The notes below the pieces were generated by a model. The model was given only the letters and a program-made list of their open reading frames with translations. It did not search any database and was not told the DNA's origin. Shown here in pieces: positions 49,795 through 61,137 of a stretch of DNA of 64,000 nucleotides. Position 1 is the stretch's first letter; every line of letters starts with the position of its first letter. Made by a program: the position numbers and the translations under genes. Where the stretch lies: NCBI RefSeq assembly GCF_024763615.1, contig NC_077224.1:66970712-67034711 (forward strand). The letters run 5' to 3'. This stretch comes from Phlebotomus papatasi (lineage: Eukaryota; Arthropoda; Insecta; Diptera; Psychodidae).

Positions 49795-50065
49795 AAGTGC
49801 ATTTCGACGGCTCCGTTCCATACTATTTTAAGTCGACTTAGAATTACATTACCTACTCCGAGAGATATGTTGTTCCTGGAACCGAGATCTACAACTGGTG
49901 AAAATTTGGCGGTCATCCGGCTTTCGGGTAACGAGATATTTAACTTTTTCGAAAAAAAATTACACGGCCAGTATAGGAAATCGCCAACTTCAAATGGGTC
50001 TCCTGAAAGGTTGCCATTCTGAGATAGAATAATATGGAATGAAACCGTCGATTTGAAACTGTGCG
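49795..50065. repeat. Inverted repeat around a G+C-richer centre
   Basis: TTTCGACGGCTCCGTTCCAT near 49802 is matched by the complement of the block at 50035-50060 (ATGGAATGAAACCGTCGATT). The centre contains GGCGGTCATCCGGCTTTCGG and no frame of note. Possibly an element whose outer limits have eroded; the sequence to about 50150 has similar composition. Confidence 0.45.
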
Positions 50066-50786
50066 TGTTTTAGATATTAAATAAAGGAGGTTTTTGGTCC
50101 CACCGCTGTCGTAGCGTTAGTGACAAACCTAACTCGAGGTCCACAGAGGAAATGTTCCTGATCAGCTTGTATTAGCCAGAAAAGAGACAGTACAATAATA
50201 AAAAGTGCATAAGAAAATTAAGAGATCTATAGGTAAGAGAAGAAAGGTAAGGCAATATAAATCAGTTAAGAAATTATATTCTCGAAAACAGGTACAACGA
50301 TTTCTTTAATTGCCAGAGATTCTTTGCAATCTCAGAATTTGTGGTCCTACGTGAAATGCGACTTTGTCAAATCGGGCCTAAATTTCGGATTTACATGTTT
50401 TGACACTCATATAGATCACGAATGTCCAAGGGGAAGATATTAGTATTAAAAAGTGTACACCACTTCCAGACACTTCCACAATTTGTATGAAAGGAGCCCT
50501 TTACACTTCCAGCATTCCGGAAGACTCCAGAAAATGCTGCAATACTTCGAGCACTTCGTGCACTTCATGCACTTCTCATACTTAGAAATTAATCATTTGT
50601 TTATTCTTATGAAAAATCTAATTAAGAAACCTTAAAAATTCTTAAGAAATTTATTTTTAAATTCATTTTCATTTAATATTTTTCTGATATGTTGAATTTC
50701 CAGCAGCAGATATTCTTGCATACTATTTATATTTTAATATTATCTGTGCTTTACGATCAACAGAATTTCTTTCTATAGATTTTGTA
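50066..50786. other. Non-coding stretch with short CACTTC repeats
   Basis: At 50452-50580 words CACTTCC, GCACTTC and similar recur irregularly (GAGCACTTCGTGCACTTCAT at 50549). No gene or full element is supported. Confidence 0.45.
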
Positions 50787-50900
50787 ATGGCCTCTACACA
50801 CTAGAGAAAAATATGTCCATACATATAAAATATTTTTCCTATACAAGCGTAGGCAATTTGCTCGAATATGAACATAAATTTCTCTAGTGCGTAAAGGCTA
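50787..50900. mobile_element. PIF/Harbinger-like MITE family S copy 1
   Basis: 114 bp flanked by TAA (50784-50786, 50901-50903). The left end TGGCCTCTACACACTAGAGA and the complement of the right TAGCCTTTACGCACTAGAGA match, with AAATATGTCCATA/AAATTTATGTTCATA following. The outer TGGCCTCTACACA is shared with family R, so R and S are likely sister families. Confidence 0.87.
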
Positions 50901-51290
50901 TAACAGACCAGTGAAGCTACTTCTGGAAAAAAGGTATCAAAAAAATTATTGTAATTTCTAATTTAATAAAACTGTTTCTGAAAGTCTGTAAGAGACCAAA
51001 AGTACGAGTGCAACAACTAATTTAAACACTTCAGAAGTACAAAATTTTCCAAAAATTTCTTGACAAAGTTATATTCGAGAAATTAGGTGGAAAATGCTTA
51101 AAAAATGCTTTTTAAAAATTTTTCTTTTTGCAAATGAGTTGCCTTCCATAAATATTATTTATGTATTTCAAAAAAATATTTATTTAAGATCGTATCAAAA
51201 ATAATTCGTTTCCAAAAGTTGATCATTTTTTTATCGGCTAAAAGTCTCTTGTCACATTTGAAAAACTTACTTAATTTACTCTGCAAAATA

Positions 51291-51630
51291 CAGTAGAGCC
51301 TTGCTATAGTCCATATTTGGTTCCAGATTTGACACTTGGGTCGCACTATAGTCCATGTTATTTTTTAAACCTATCAACGGTTTTAAGTATTGAAATTGAT
51401 CGACGGCTTCCACTTTGTTTGCGATTGTGGTACTTGTCCTCACTCTCTTCATTATGGATCACAATTATCGCAAACTTACTCAATAAAGTTTGCCAAAAAT
51501 ATTAAAATAATTATGACAACATTGTATGTCGCGTACTAAAAAACATAACCTAACTTAAAATCAGTGTTTTGAAATCAACGGTCGATAAATTGTGGACCAT
51601 AGAGCGTTGGCCTATAGCGGGGTTCAACTA
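51291..51630 (-). mobile_element. Pogo/Tigger-like MITE, family L copy 2
   Basis: 340 bp, inverted relative to copy 1. It starts CAGTAGAGCCTTGCTATAGT after TA and ends in a slightly mutated CCTATAGCGGGGTTCAACTA before TA. The interior is colinear with 7334-7656, including the ACAACATTGTATGTCGCGTA block. No transposase. Confidence 0.82.
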
Positions 51631-51632
51631 TA

Positions 51633-52790
51633 GGTCATCCTATAGTGAGTTCTATTAACCTTAAAACGACACTCGCGTGGCAGTGTCATTTCCATATATT
51701 TGGTTAGCAACTATTTAAGATAGAAAATGACCAGTGATAAGCCTAAATAAGGTTATGGTCAAATAGGAAAAGAAAATCACAAAGAAGTACAAAAATTTAC
51801 ATTCGAGAGCACATATTCGTTGTTTTTTCCTCTTTCCATCTAAAACTTTTAGGAAATCTTAAATTCCAAATTAGACATGATTTCAAATTACCCCATCTTA
51901 GCTTCATTTCTAAATTGGTTTGCTTAAAGTTGTGTAGTGAATATTTCAAGTCTTACTAAAGAATTTTAAAGCGAAAAGCTTTTTTTATAATCCGTCTCTA
52001 TAAAAATATTTATCAAATTGAGGGTATTTTTTTACCAAAATTTACAACAGTATCATGGTGCATTATGTGATATAAAACTCAAAATAATATTTTTCCACGA
52101 ACCAATGAAAAATTTGACATTTTTCCACACCATTTGGCTCCATTAAAATATAGTAGAATTAAAACAGATGATACAAGATATTATGTGATTGTTTATTGAT
52201 AGACACACAGACCATTTAACATCCACACGTATATAAACATTCAGCTTTGAATTCCTCATTTATTGGTAAATGATTACTCAGATTTAAATACAACTCTTTA
52301 TGAAATATATATTTTAAGTGTGATTCCTTCATAATCACACCTATTTTAAATTGTGTTGATTAATTTTTTCCACGCAGAATATAGTGCAATTGTACAAAAT
52401 AATATATTTAGCTACTTTGAATCATCCTATCTTGCACATTAAAAAAAGACCAAATATTTTAAATATTTATTTTAAAGTATTTTGTTTAAATCGTCCAAAC
52501 AAAGTTATAGAGAGTTTAATTATCTTGTCAGTTTTTTTTGTGAACATTGAAAAGTTAAATACCTCTCCAAATGCTCCTTCTTTAAACTAATTAAAATTTA
52601 TGTAAAGTGAAATGCATGAGCAGGTGGTATGTTTGTAGCCGGAAACTGTAATACTGTTATATATGCTTAACACCGAAAAAGTCAAATAACAGATTATTCC
52701 GTTAATTTAACATAAGAATTCTTTAGCCTTATCCTTGGTTTACGCTTAATATTAATTATTTTTATGATATTTAAAAAATACATTCACCAT
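51633..52790. other. AT-rich intergenic stretch
   Basis: Nothing recognised; short frames only. Confidence 0.45.
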
Positions 52791-52870
52791 TTCTTTTTCC
52801 TCAGGATCATCTTATTGTTGCTCACTTTAAATAATTTTGCTTTGCTTTTATTTAAAAAAAATCAATATTA

Positions 52871-53842
52871 TGGTTTCTACACACCAGGGAAATTTATGTC
52901 TATAGGGTGGAGTTACCACCTATCGCCATGTTTAGAAAAATAGGAATTAATTTTATTATAACTTTTGAACTCTTATTACAAGATAACTCAAATTTGACAC
53001 AAAACTACTTAGATGTATTGGCTCTAGATTCGTGAAAACAATTGTCCTAGAATTTAACGCTGGACTACTTAAAAAACTGATTTTTATTAACAATGCAAAA
53101 ATAACCACTTCGTCGCCACTTTTCGCCAGTTTTGTAACCACTTATTGTCACCCACTTGAAAAGGTCCAAACTCGATTTTTCCTCATGACCACCTTATTAT
53201 TACTCACTTTAAACGGTTTTCCTTCACTTTTATTTGAGAAATCAAATTATAGGTCTATTGCAGAAAGTAAACAATGCAGATTTGACAACTGAGAATCTAC
53301 GAAGTGAAGCTAGCGTCGCCTATTAAAAATAGATGGCTACAGGTGGTAAAGTCAATTCCAGAAGATAACCACTTTTCGCAATGCCTCATTTTTATATAAA
53401 AATAATGTAAAATGAAATATTAATTAACTAAATACAAATTTTATGTACTCCACAAGGATAATTAAATATTCAATAGGCAAATTATTTATCAAAGGAGGTA
53501 TGTTTTGCTTGATGAAAATTTGATGACACTTAGTATATTTAGTAAGAAATATTGGATTCGATGCACTTGCTTAATATATTACTCTAAAAAAATGTTCAAA
53601 ATCGTAAATCCAAAAATAATAATTATTATTTTTTGCCTCAATACGTAGCAGCAGTAAAAATATAAAGAACTTTGCGGCTCATTTATTTCACAAATTGCGA
53701 AAAACAGCAATTTCAATATAAGTGGCGAAAAGTGGGGCACTGGCGAAAAGTGGTGATTCCACCCTATTGAAGTAAATTCCCTACGCTTATGCAAGAGAAA
53801 CTCTTCAATATGGACATAAATTTCTCTAGTGTGCAGAGGCCA
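52871..53842. mobile_element. PIF/Harbinger-like family S copy 2, carrying a T element
   Basis: Ends TGGTTTCTACACACCAGGGA and, complement of the right, TGGCCTCTGCACACTAGAGA, as in S copy 1. The target trinucleotide is TTA on the left (52868-52870) and TTG on the right, one mismatch. Its own sequence is ~110 bp; the remainder is the T element 52905-53764. Confidence 0.8.
52905..53764. mobile_element. TAGGG element family T, copy T1
   Basis: 860 bp, TA at 52903-52904 and 53765-53766. The left end GGGTGGAGTTACCACC and the complement of the right GGGTGGAATCACCACT match. The word GTGGCGAAAAGTGG (or complement) recurs near 53105-53150, 53380-53388, 53722 and 53742. The + frame at 53032-53292 is not a recognised protein. 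Confidence 0.85.
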
Positions 53843-54294
53843 TTGGATTATTCCAGAAAGTAATAAACATACAAATTTGACAACTGAGCATCTACGTAGT
53901 GAAGTTAGCGTCGTCTATTGAAAAATAACGGCAGGTGGTAAAATGAATTTTAGAATATTACCACTTTCCGTCATGCAGAATTATTAAATAAAAATTGAGT
54001 AAAATAAAATAATAATCAATTAAATACAAACTTTTTGTATTCTACGAATGTAATTAAATATTCAAAAGATATAATTATTTATCCAAAAACGTAAATTTTG
54101 TTCGATGAAACTTTGATGACATTTGGCGTTTTGTGGGAAATATTGAATTCGATGCACTTGCTTAAAATTCTACTCTAAAAAATGATCATAATCTTAACTT
54201 CAAAATAAATAAATCTTTCGACTCTGAAAAATAGCGATTTCAATACATGTGGCAGAAGGTAAGGCAACTGGCAAGACGTGGTGATTCCACTCTA

Positions 54295-55000
54295 CCTCAA
54301 ATTTGTTCAACACTTTAAAAACCAAGGGAAAATCACACAAAATACTAAATTAGCATAAATGGCCATAAAATAATCTTTATTTTCACAAAATATCTAATAT
54401 AAGTTCTAAGACTTATAAATTAATTTTCCAATAATTACATTTCCATTTTCTTATTGTTTTTTTCTGTACAAATATTTGCAAGATTGGCAAAAAATATGCT
54501 AAAGAGAGTTTTCAGACATTTTTGTAAGAAAAATCTAATTTCCATGAATTTTTTTCTACCATTTTCGTAATTTCCGTATTTTTCTATTTCTGGTACTGTT
54601 AGCTGAGTTTTTTAAATCATAGAAGAGTTATCAACTGTTTTTCAACCAAGAGAAATCTAATTAAATTCTCTGTACACTGATGTTACGACTTTAGCGTAGC
54701 ATTAAATAGAAATCTTGCTATGAAGCTATAAACAAGTTGGAATAAAGTGCAAATTGGGATTTAAAGTGTTAAAGATATCTAATTGGATGTACTTTTTGTC
54801 AAAAATTTTCATTTTAATCAATTTTCCTAAAAAATTTCCTTTTTCAGGAAACCTATTTCATTTATTTTGTAGGTAATCTCGTGCTAATCTGGCCAGAGAA
54901 ATCACGGGGAACTCACGATAAACCCGGGAAATCCACTGGCAATTCGGGAAACTCACGGGGAACCCATACATTTTTGCAAGGAACTCTCTTGGAATCCATA
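54295..55000. other. AT-rich non-coding stretch
   Basis: No gene. Around 54895-54975 short GGGAAAYTCACGGG words recur (for example GAACTCACGATAAACCCGGG), an irregular low-copy repeat. Confidence 0.4.
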
Positions 55001-55515
55001 GGGAAAAGTGACCATGCTTGATACTGTAAAATGATGTCCAAGGTTTGTGATTTTTTTCTGATTAACACACAAACCGAAGCGATTCTTCCACTATGGCAAA
55101 AAAATGTCTCACGTATTAGGTTCATAGTCCTACCTCACATAGTTCCTGGAAATCCTTAGATTTTCCTCAAGAAGAAAATGAAAATTCAGTGGCGAATTTA
55201 CACAAGTCGGGTCCGGGGCCTTCCTGTATAATAATTGGTTCGACAAATCGGAGGCCTATTTTCAATGCAAAAATTTGACCGGATACAAAAAATTGCACAT
55301 CAATATTTAGACGGAACTCTAATCTATCTGCTTAAATCGTTTGTACGACTGGTTATTAGTTTTAAAATCACTTTTATGTAATTTTTCTAAGCCGTGTTTT
55401 TATGACATTAGGGCACTAGCGAAAACCATTTTTTCACTTTAAGTCCATGAAAATATCACTCTGCAACCTTAAAACTCAGGCAACAGGGTTGAAGGCTATG
55501 TCACTTGTCGATAAA
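55001..55515 (-). mobile_element. Family D element, diverged partial copy (D4)
   Basis: Starts after TA with GGGAAAAGTGACCATGCTTG. It runs colinear with the reverse complement of 60230-60738 in D3: shared blocks include ATGGCAAAAAAATGT, CCTGGAAATCCTTAGATTT, AATATTTAGACGGAACTCTA and GTTGAAGGCTATGTCA. Past ~55515 similarity fades and the exon-like block of D3 is not found. The far end is not identified. Confidence 0.65.
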
Positions 55516-56350
55516 ATTGGAGGATTACAATAGGTATAATTATGAAAGAATCACATCCAATGATAGAGTTGCCACAATTAAATTATCATTCATGGACCCT
55601 TTTTAAAATATAGCATGGACACAAGTAGAATTTATGAATTTGTCACTTTCCACAAAAACAGTATCCCCAAGTAAAAATATTTTTACATAAATATTAATAC
55701 TGATGAATCCTCTATGTGCCTATGATAGTAGTTTTCCTGAACAGCGACATTAATTAAGAAATACTTATAAAATATAATATATATAATATATTATATAATA
55801 TAAATATAATACTTAAAAAAATGTTTTAATTAATTATACTGAGAACCTTTTGTTAAAATTCTTTAGTAACGGTACCCTTACGACCCTATGAACTTCAGCA
55901 ATCCTAGCTCCTTTTTGAAGGAGAATATTTCTCTAAAGATGACAAAAGGATGCAATCGAGGAAATACGTTTAACGGAATTAAAGAATATTTGAGGATATT
56001 TGAGGAAAATCTGGATACAAGGGATACGGTTTCTTCTGGGAAAATGTTCCTTGAGTTCAGTTCTCTTTTAGAAAACATTTTTCTGGCGCCAACAACTTAC
56101 GATATGCCATTATTTAAAAAAAAAACAAGTTTCATAAAAATATAGGTCTACCAATTTCTTAAGAACCCTTACTTTAAGATATCTGAAAAAGTTGACGTGA
56201 TGAACCATAAGTTTCTTCGGGTTTTATGTTCAAGATACACCAAGGACTCCAAAAATACCTGTGATTTGCCATTAAACGAAAAAAGTTTTCGTTTTGTTGC
56301 CCTGTAATGTGCGATGGCTTTAAAACAAGGCAAGTTTGTATGGGAGCTAC
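55516..56350. other. AT-rich stretch with an AT palindrome
   Basis: 55770-55815 is a run of ATATAATATATT words able to fold on itself. Overlapping frames at 55878-56145 on both strands show no known domain. Confidence 0.45.
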
Positions 56351-56352
56351 TA

Positions 56353-56578
56353 GGAGAAAGTGCCCATGCTTGATACCATGGGAAGCTTCGTAATCACTCA
56401 TTTTTCTATGTTTCACAATATTATATGCAATATATGTGACTCATCGCAACCATATTTTAAAAACTATGGAAAAGTGGCCAGTTTTTGAAATATATTGCGG
56501 ATTCACGTTTATTGAGAAACATAGGAAAAATTAGTCATTACGAAGCTTCCAAAGGTATCAAGCTTGGGCACTTTCCCG
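56353..56578. mobile_element. TAGGGG MITE family D copy 2
   Basis: 226 bp between TA dinucleotides. The left end GAGAAAGTGCCCATGCTTGA and the complement of the right CGGGAAAGTGCCCAAGCTTG share the D layout. Both arms continue TACCWTKGGAAGCTTCGTAA then a TTTTTCCTATGTTTC block, so the element is a near-complete palindrome. The minus-strand frame across it is incidental. Confidence 0.85.
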
Positions 56579-56655
56579 TAGATGTAGCAGTCAGAGGGAA
56601 AATCTAAAAATATTTATTTAAAGCTTAAATCAAACATAATACAAACATAAAAAAA

Positions 56656-56990
56656 ATAACTTTGGGTAGTCAGGAAAAATTATTTTCTTTATGGGACACC
56701 GCACTGAGAGAAATCCGAAAAAGTTAAAATAACATTCCGGAAATGTTAATTTTACCCTGCAGTATTGATCCGAAATCTATGTAAATATTACCCTTTTTAG
56801 GTGTATTAGGGGTAAAAGGTACCCTTTTTCATGTTAATTTTACCCTTAATAAAGTGTAAAATTAACATTAAAAAATGTTGATATATTTTTACACCTAAAA
56901 AATGTTAAATTTATGAGGAAAAAATGTTAATCGCACCCTCTTTTTTTCTCAGTGCGGTGTTCCAATCGTCTTTAAAGGGTTAAGGACGGA
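56656..56990 (+). repeat. Dispersed repeat U carrying MITE A2
   Basis: TTTGGGTAGTCAGGAAAAAT and TTTCTTTATGGGACACC on the left, and GGTGTTCCAATCGTCTTTAA on the right, correspond to one continuous block in the unoccupied copy at 8030-8110 (opposite strand). The CACTGAG element lies at the join. Confidence 0.75.
56702..56954 (+). mobile_element. CACTGAG MITE family A copy 2
   Basis: 253 bp. Ends CACTGAGAGAAATCCGAAAA and complement CACTGAGAAAAAAAGAGGGT, flanked by CG on both sides (56700-56701, 56955-56956). It contains reiterated GTTAATTTTACCC, GGTGTAAAATTAACATT and GTTAAATTTA words. Intact reference copy for A1. The homologous empty site at 8044-8051 reads CACCGGTG with one CG. Confidence 0.93.
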
Positions 56991-57244
56991 ACGCTATTCA
57001 GTGACCGAAAATCAACAATAATAATGAAATAAAACAAAAGCAATGAAATATCTTACATCTGGCCTTTTAAAATCCAACAGATAATTACAAAAAAGAGCCC
57101 AAAAATTAATATTTTCTGACTGTATTAATGAATGATAATTTTCACTATAATGAAAAATAATATTTATATTCCCAAAAGGAATTTGATGAAAAAAATTAGA
57201 AATATAAAAAAAATAAATAAATAAAGTAAATAAATAAATCACTC

Positions 57245-57710
57245 ATCAATACGGTAATTTGGAAGTTCGTCACTTTTGAGCTGAAATATTTAGTATTATA
57301 TCAAACAGTTGGAGATTTGCAAAAAAGAGTATTCTACACTGAGAAAAAAAGTGTGCGATTAACTTTTTTTCGTCATAACTTTAACATTTTTTAGGTGTAA
57401 AAATATATCAACATTTTTTAATGTTAATTTTACACCTTTTAAGAGTAAAATCAACATGAAAGAAGGGTAACTTTAACCCATAATACACCTATAAAGGGTA
57501 ATATTTACACCGTTTTCGGATCAATACTGCAGGGTAAAATTAACATTTCCGGAATGTTATTTTAACTTTTCGGATTTCTCTCAGTGTAGATTTCTACAAC
57601 CTTCTACTTAACGATTACGTACGAACATTTGACAGAAATAACTTTAGGAAGTAAAGTAAAATTATTTTCTCTATGGGTGACCAAATCGTACTTAAAGGGT
57701 TTTAAAGGTC
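57245..57710 (+). repeat. Dispersed repeat U carrying MITE A3
   Basis: CACTTTTGAGCTGAAATATTTAG, GGAGATTTGC (left) and TTCTACAACCTTCTACTTAA, TATTTTCTCTATGGG (right) match the complement of 8060-8215. Interrupted by the CACTGAG element at the position where the empty copy reads ATTCTAGATT. Confidence 0.75.
57337..57586 (-). mobile_element. CACTGAG MITE family A copy 3
   Basis: 250 bp, inverted relative to A2. It starts CACTGAGAAAAAAAGTGTGC and ends in TTTCTCTCAGTG, flanked by TA (57335-57336, 57587-57588). Retains the pre-insertion AATATT site used by the fold-back element in A1. No frame. Confidence 0.93.
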
Positions 57711-57719
57711 ACTGAATTC

Positions 57720-57850
57720 AAATGCTTTACATCAATTCATTATAAACTCTATTAAATTAAGAGTAGCTATTCAGGAAAACAAATTGGTAACCAGAATTCA
57801 AATTAGGAAAGAGGATGAAGGCGTATTTCAAAAAGTTCGACGGGAAGTCA
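57720..57850 (-). repeat. Duplicated segment, matched inverted at 61138-61260
   Basis: The complement contains CCTTCATCCTCTTTCCTAAT, TTGAATTCTGGTTACCAATT and TTGTTTTCCTGAATAGCTAC, each with a close counterpart at 61160-61225. Two copies 3.4 kb apart, in opposite orientation, on either side of the hAT/D cluster. Family unknown. Confidence 0.65.
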
Positions 57851-58115
57851 AATATAATTTTCGAAATAAAATGATTTTTGAAGATTATTCACTATTTTTC
57901 GAAAATTATCTACACAAAGTCATTTGTCTGTGCGAGTAGTATGGAATCTTGATCGAAAGGTGAGCACTAATCAGAAGAACTTGGATTTGTGATTTATGGA
58001 GTTAGGGTAATCCTTTGCAGCATTGTAGATTAGTTTTGATGTAGGAATCTAAAAGATATTTTTTGCAAATTCCCAGATTTTTGCTGTATAATAAATATTT
58101 CAGATTAAAAGTGAA

Positions 58116-58828
58116 AATAAATTCAATTTTTCACATTAATGATTGAATCTTAATATTTTTTATATTTTTATTTTTACTGCTCGAACTCAAAGAGAGAGCT
58201 GTGAAATATCTTTTTAAGCAAAATCTTTTTGAAACAAAAAGCTACATAATTTCAACAAAGTAAAAGTTATCATTAATCGATATTTTCAGGAATACTTCTT
58301 AAATTTCATGAATCATATTGTCAAAATGATAGCAATCGTAAATAAGGGATTCTCTGTGATTCCATTTGATTCCAGTGATTCCAATTGATTCTAGTGATTC
58401 TGTATGGATTCCATTTGAGATTCTATCAGAATCTGATCAGTGATTCCATGGATTCTATGGATTCTAGCGGAAAAATGTGTCGATATTCCATACTTGAGTA
58501 ACCCCTCGATAAATTGTCAAAATTGTGATTGGATATTGTTAATTTCCCAAGGACTGACAGTCGTTTTTGACTTGGGTCTCGGTAAATTTTAAGTCATACA
58601 CCAACACCAACAAAATGGGCCTAGTCCCATCTCTGGCGAAGGGTGTTGGACCAGCTCCCATAAATTTTACCCATTGTTCTTTTTGATGGATTTTTTTTCA
58701 TAGTGTGTAGATTCCTTAACCCATTCCTTACCATGGTATTATACATAATACACAAATTGAGTGATTTTAGATGATTTATTCCAGGGCAATTGATATTCGA
58801 GTTTCTGCCGAGAATGGATTTTTAGTTA
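58116..58828. repeat. Stretch with irregular GATTCY minisatellite
   Basis: From 58357 to 58467 words GATTCCA, GATTCTA and GATTCTG recur about twelve times with irregular spacers, e.g. GATTCCATGGATTCTATGG (58442 onward). Flanks are AT-rich and non-coding. Confidence 0.7.
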
Positions 58829-58915
58829 CTTTACTCCAGAGGTGTGCAAGAAACCTTTGAAACCGAATTAACGTCAAAATAAGTTTGTTATAGTAGCGTT
58901 TTGACCATTGACATA

Positions 58916-60738
58916 GGGGAAAGTGACCATGCTTGATAATGTCCAACCTTGATAATAACTAATTTTTTCCTATGTTAATCAATAATTGTGCCACATGGCA
59001 ATATATTTTAATAGCTAGTCCTAAGCCTCACATTTCCTGAAAAAATTAGGAGCGTAGCCCTTTTTTCCCAGTTTTGGGAAGCAAAAATCAAAAATAGACC
59101 CAAATCTGTAATTTCGATGGATGATATTTCATACGATTTTTCATAGTTAATATTATTTATCAAAAGAAATTTCAATTACAGGTCATTGAGGGTTGACCAT
59201 GGTTAATATTTCTGGAAAAATCTTTTTCATAAGAAAGCCTTGTTGTGTAGCTGGTGGAAAATTAATAAATCCTGCCTGTGTCCATGCTTTAAAATAAGAA
59301 AGAGCCATGCTTGATAATTCACTGTCATTATGTCAGATTCTTTCGTCTTCACACCTATTGCAATCATGCGATTTGATCGAATACTAGAATCTAGAAAGAA
59401 AAAAACTTAAAGTCAATAAACCAAAAATAATCTGATTCAGTTATGCCGCAGTTGAGTATTTATGGAACAAATTTGCATTATTTTCACATAAGAATATTTT
59501 TTCAAGATTGCAAAAACCGATTACACAATGAAAGAATCACATCTCCCATAAGCTCCTACAACTGATTTCTGTGTATCTTTAACATAACCTCACTTTCATA
59601 TTTTGTTTTTGTTTTTTTTTTTTCAAAAGAAGTAAGTTCATGAAGATTGTGAAACATTTTGTGATTCAGTTCAAAGTAAGGTGAGTTAATTATTTTATTC
59701 ATTTTAGCGATAAATACAATATAAAATATATTCTATTTATTTACGCAGAAGATCCAGAAGATGGTGAAAAACAAAGTGAGAAGCGAGAAACGCAACAGTT
59801 TGGATGAGACAGTCAATGCAGACTATAATCTTCAGGAAATTTCCCAAAACAGAACGAAAACTAGGGACAGGACACTTCTGCAGCCTTTGGAATCCTGATC
59901 TTCCGGAAAGTCAGCAGTGGACTTTGAGTTCAATGGTTTCCGGAAGTGGTATCTTACGAAAATCCGCTTGAGATGCTCAACTGCCCCTGAGGGTTTCTCA
60001 AAATCTATACTGATGGTCCTGTTCATCCGATAAAGCTTTAATCCTGAGCCAAATCCCTAATTCTGCTACTGTGTAGATTGGATATCTTCAGGGAGTAGTG
60101 CGTGTCTCGAAAGAAATTTTTAGAGGATATCAGGCTTCACAAGGCAACGGTGGAACTTAGGTGGTCTTCCTCTCCACGTTTCTATACTCACTTATTAACT
60201 TAAAAATTCATTAAACATTGGAAAATAGAATTGTTTAGCGAAATAATCACCACATGTTTTATTTTTGTTTGTGTCAATTGACATAACCTTCAACTTTCGT
60301 GTTCATATTTTAGAAGAATGGTTTCATTTTTGTTGTGAAAATACGTCCTAGAAAAATTGCTTAAAAGTGATTCTTTATTATCTTATCCCATGTGCAAACA
60401 AATTAATCAGGTAGATTAGAGTTCTGTCTAAATATTAATGTGTCACGTTTTGTGTTCGGTGTAATATTTACAGCGGAAAATAGGCTTATATAGGTAGGGA
60501 AAATCTCTATACAGGTAGGCATCTGGTCCAACCTTTATAAAAATCGCCACTGTATTTTCATTTTCCTTCTGAGGAAATCAGAAGGATTTCCAGGAATTAC
60601 TTCAGGTGGGATTATGAACCTTATAAGTAAAACATTTTTTTGTCATAGTGGAAAAAACGCTGCGATTTATGTGGTAGTCAGGAAAAAAATCCAAAACTCG
60701 GACATCATTTTACAGTATCAAGCATAGTCACTTTCCCC
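58916..60738. mobile_element. TAGGGG element family D, long copy D3 with captured-looking cargo
   Basis: 1823 bp, TA at 58914-58915 and 60739-60740. The ends GGGGAAAGTGACCATGCTTG and complement GGGGAAAGTGACTATGCTTG match the short D copies (217-226 bp). The word CATGCTTGATAA recurs internally near 58928, and ACCATGGTTAATA / GCCATGCTTGATAAT near 59198 and 59307. A G+C-richer block at 59740-60180 differs from the rest and looks exon-like. The diverged copy at 55001 lacks that block. Confidence 0.87.
59749..59898 (+). pseudogene. Exon-like fragment inside D3, unidentified
   Basis: Preceded by a convincing acceptor (TTCTATTTATTTACGCAG, ends 59748). An upstream donor-like AAG|GTGAGT (59680s) leaves a ~65-bp intron-like gap. 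The frame from 59749 reads KIQKMVKNKVRSEKRNSL and on to a stop (TGA 59896-59898), 49 codons, hydrophilic and basic. The minus strand also has an open, protein-like frame (59832-60026, MNRTISIDFEKPSGAVEHLK...), so the coding strand is uncertain. I recognise neither. It may be a host gene fragment captured by the transposon, or the decayed end of its own gene. Confidence 0.35.
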
Positions 60739-60841
60739 TACATGTTTCATTTGGCGTTAATTCGGTTTCAACGGTTTCTTGCACACCTCTGCTTTAGTCC
60801 TTCAATTACTTGGACAAAATAGCCCGTCAGAGATGAGAATA

Positions 60842-61058
60842 GGGGAAAGTGCCCATGCTTGATACCATTGGAAGCTTCGTAATGACTAAATTTTTCCTAT
60901 GTTTCTCAATAAATGTGACTCAACAATATATTTTAAAAACTGGCCATTTTCCCATAGTTTTTATAATATGGTTGCGATGAGTCACATATATATTTTGAAA
61001 CATAGAAAATTTAGTCATTACGAAGCTTCCAATGGTATCAAGCATGGGAACTTTCCCC
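60842..61058. mobile_element. TAGGGG MITE family D copy 1, palindromic
   Basis: 217 bp, TA at 60840-60841 and 61059-61060. The left arm GGGGAAAGTGCCCATGCTTG is nearly identical to the complement of the right arm, and pairing continues through ATACCATTGGAAGCTTCGTA and beyond. The whole element folds into one hairpin. The small frame over it is incidental. It lies ~1 kb upstream of the mio start. Confidence 0.93.
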
Positions 61059-61137
61059 TACATTTTGTTGTTCTCTTCTCGCTTCACGTGAAGTCATGCA
61101 AAAATGTTGCTCAAAATGGCGGACGGAAAATGCGACA

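Larger units (their letters stand above)
52797..54292 (+). mobile_element. Family T element, host copy (T0), split by an S element
   Basis: The left piece (52797-52870) matches T1 at 53179-53250. The right piece (53843-54292) matches T1 at about 53250-53764, ending GTGATTCCACTC before TA, like T1's GTGATTCCACCC. The join falls exactly where the PIF-like S element (52871-53842) sits. The left end of T0 is truncated or too diverged to see. Non-coding. Confidence 0.75.
58837..60791. mobile_element. hAT-like element V, interrupted by D3
   Basis: Ends CAGAGGTGTGCAAGAAACCT and complement CAGAGGTGTGCAAGAAACCG, continuing TTGAAACCGAATTAACG on both arms. The flanking octamers CTTTACTC (58829-58836) and CTTTAGTC (60792-60799) differ at one base. 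CAGRGGTGTGCAA ends with 8-bp TSDs are hallmarks of hAT elements. Without the D3 insertion it would be a ~130-bp MITE. No transposase. Confidence 0.85.
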
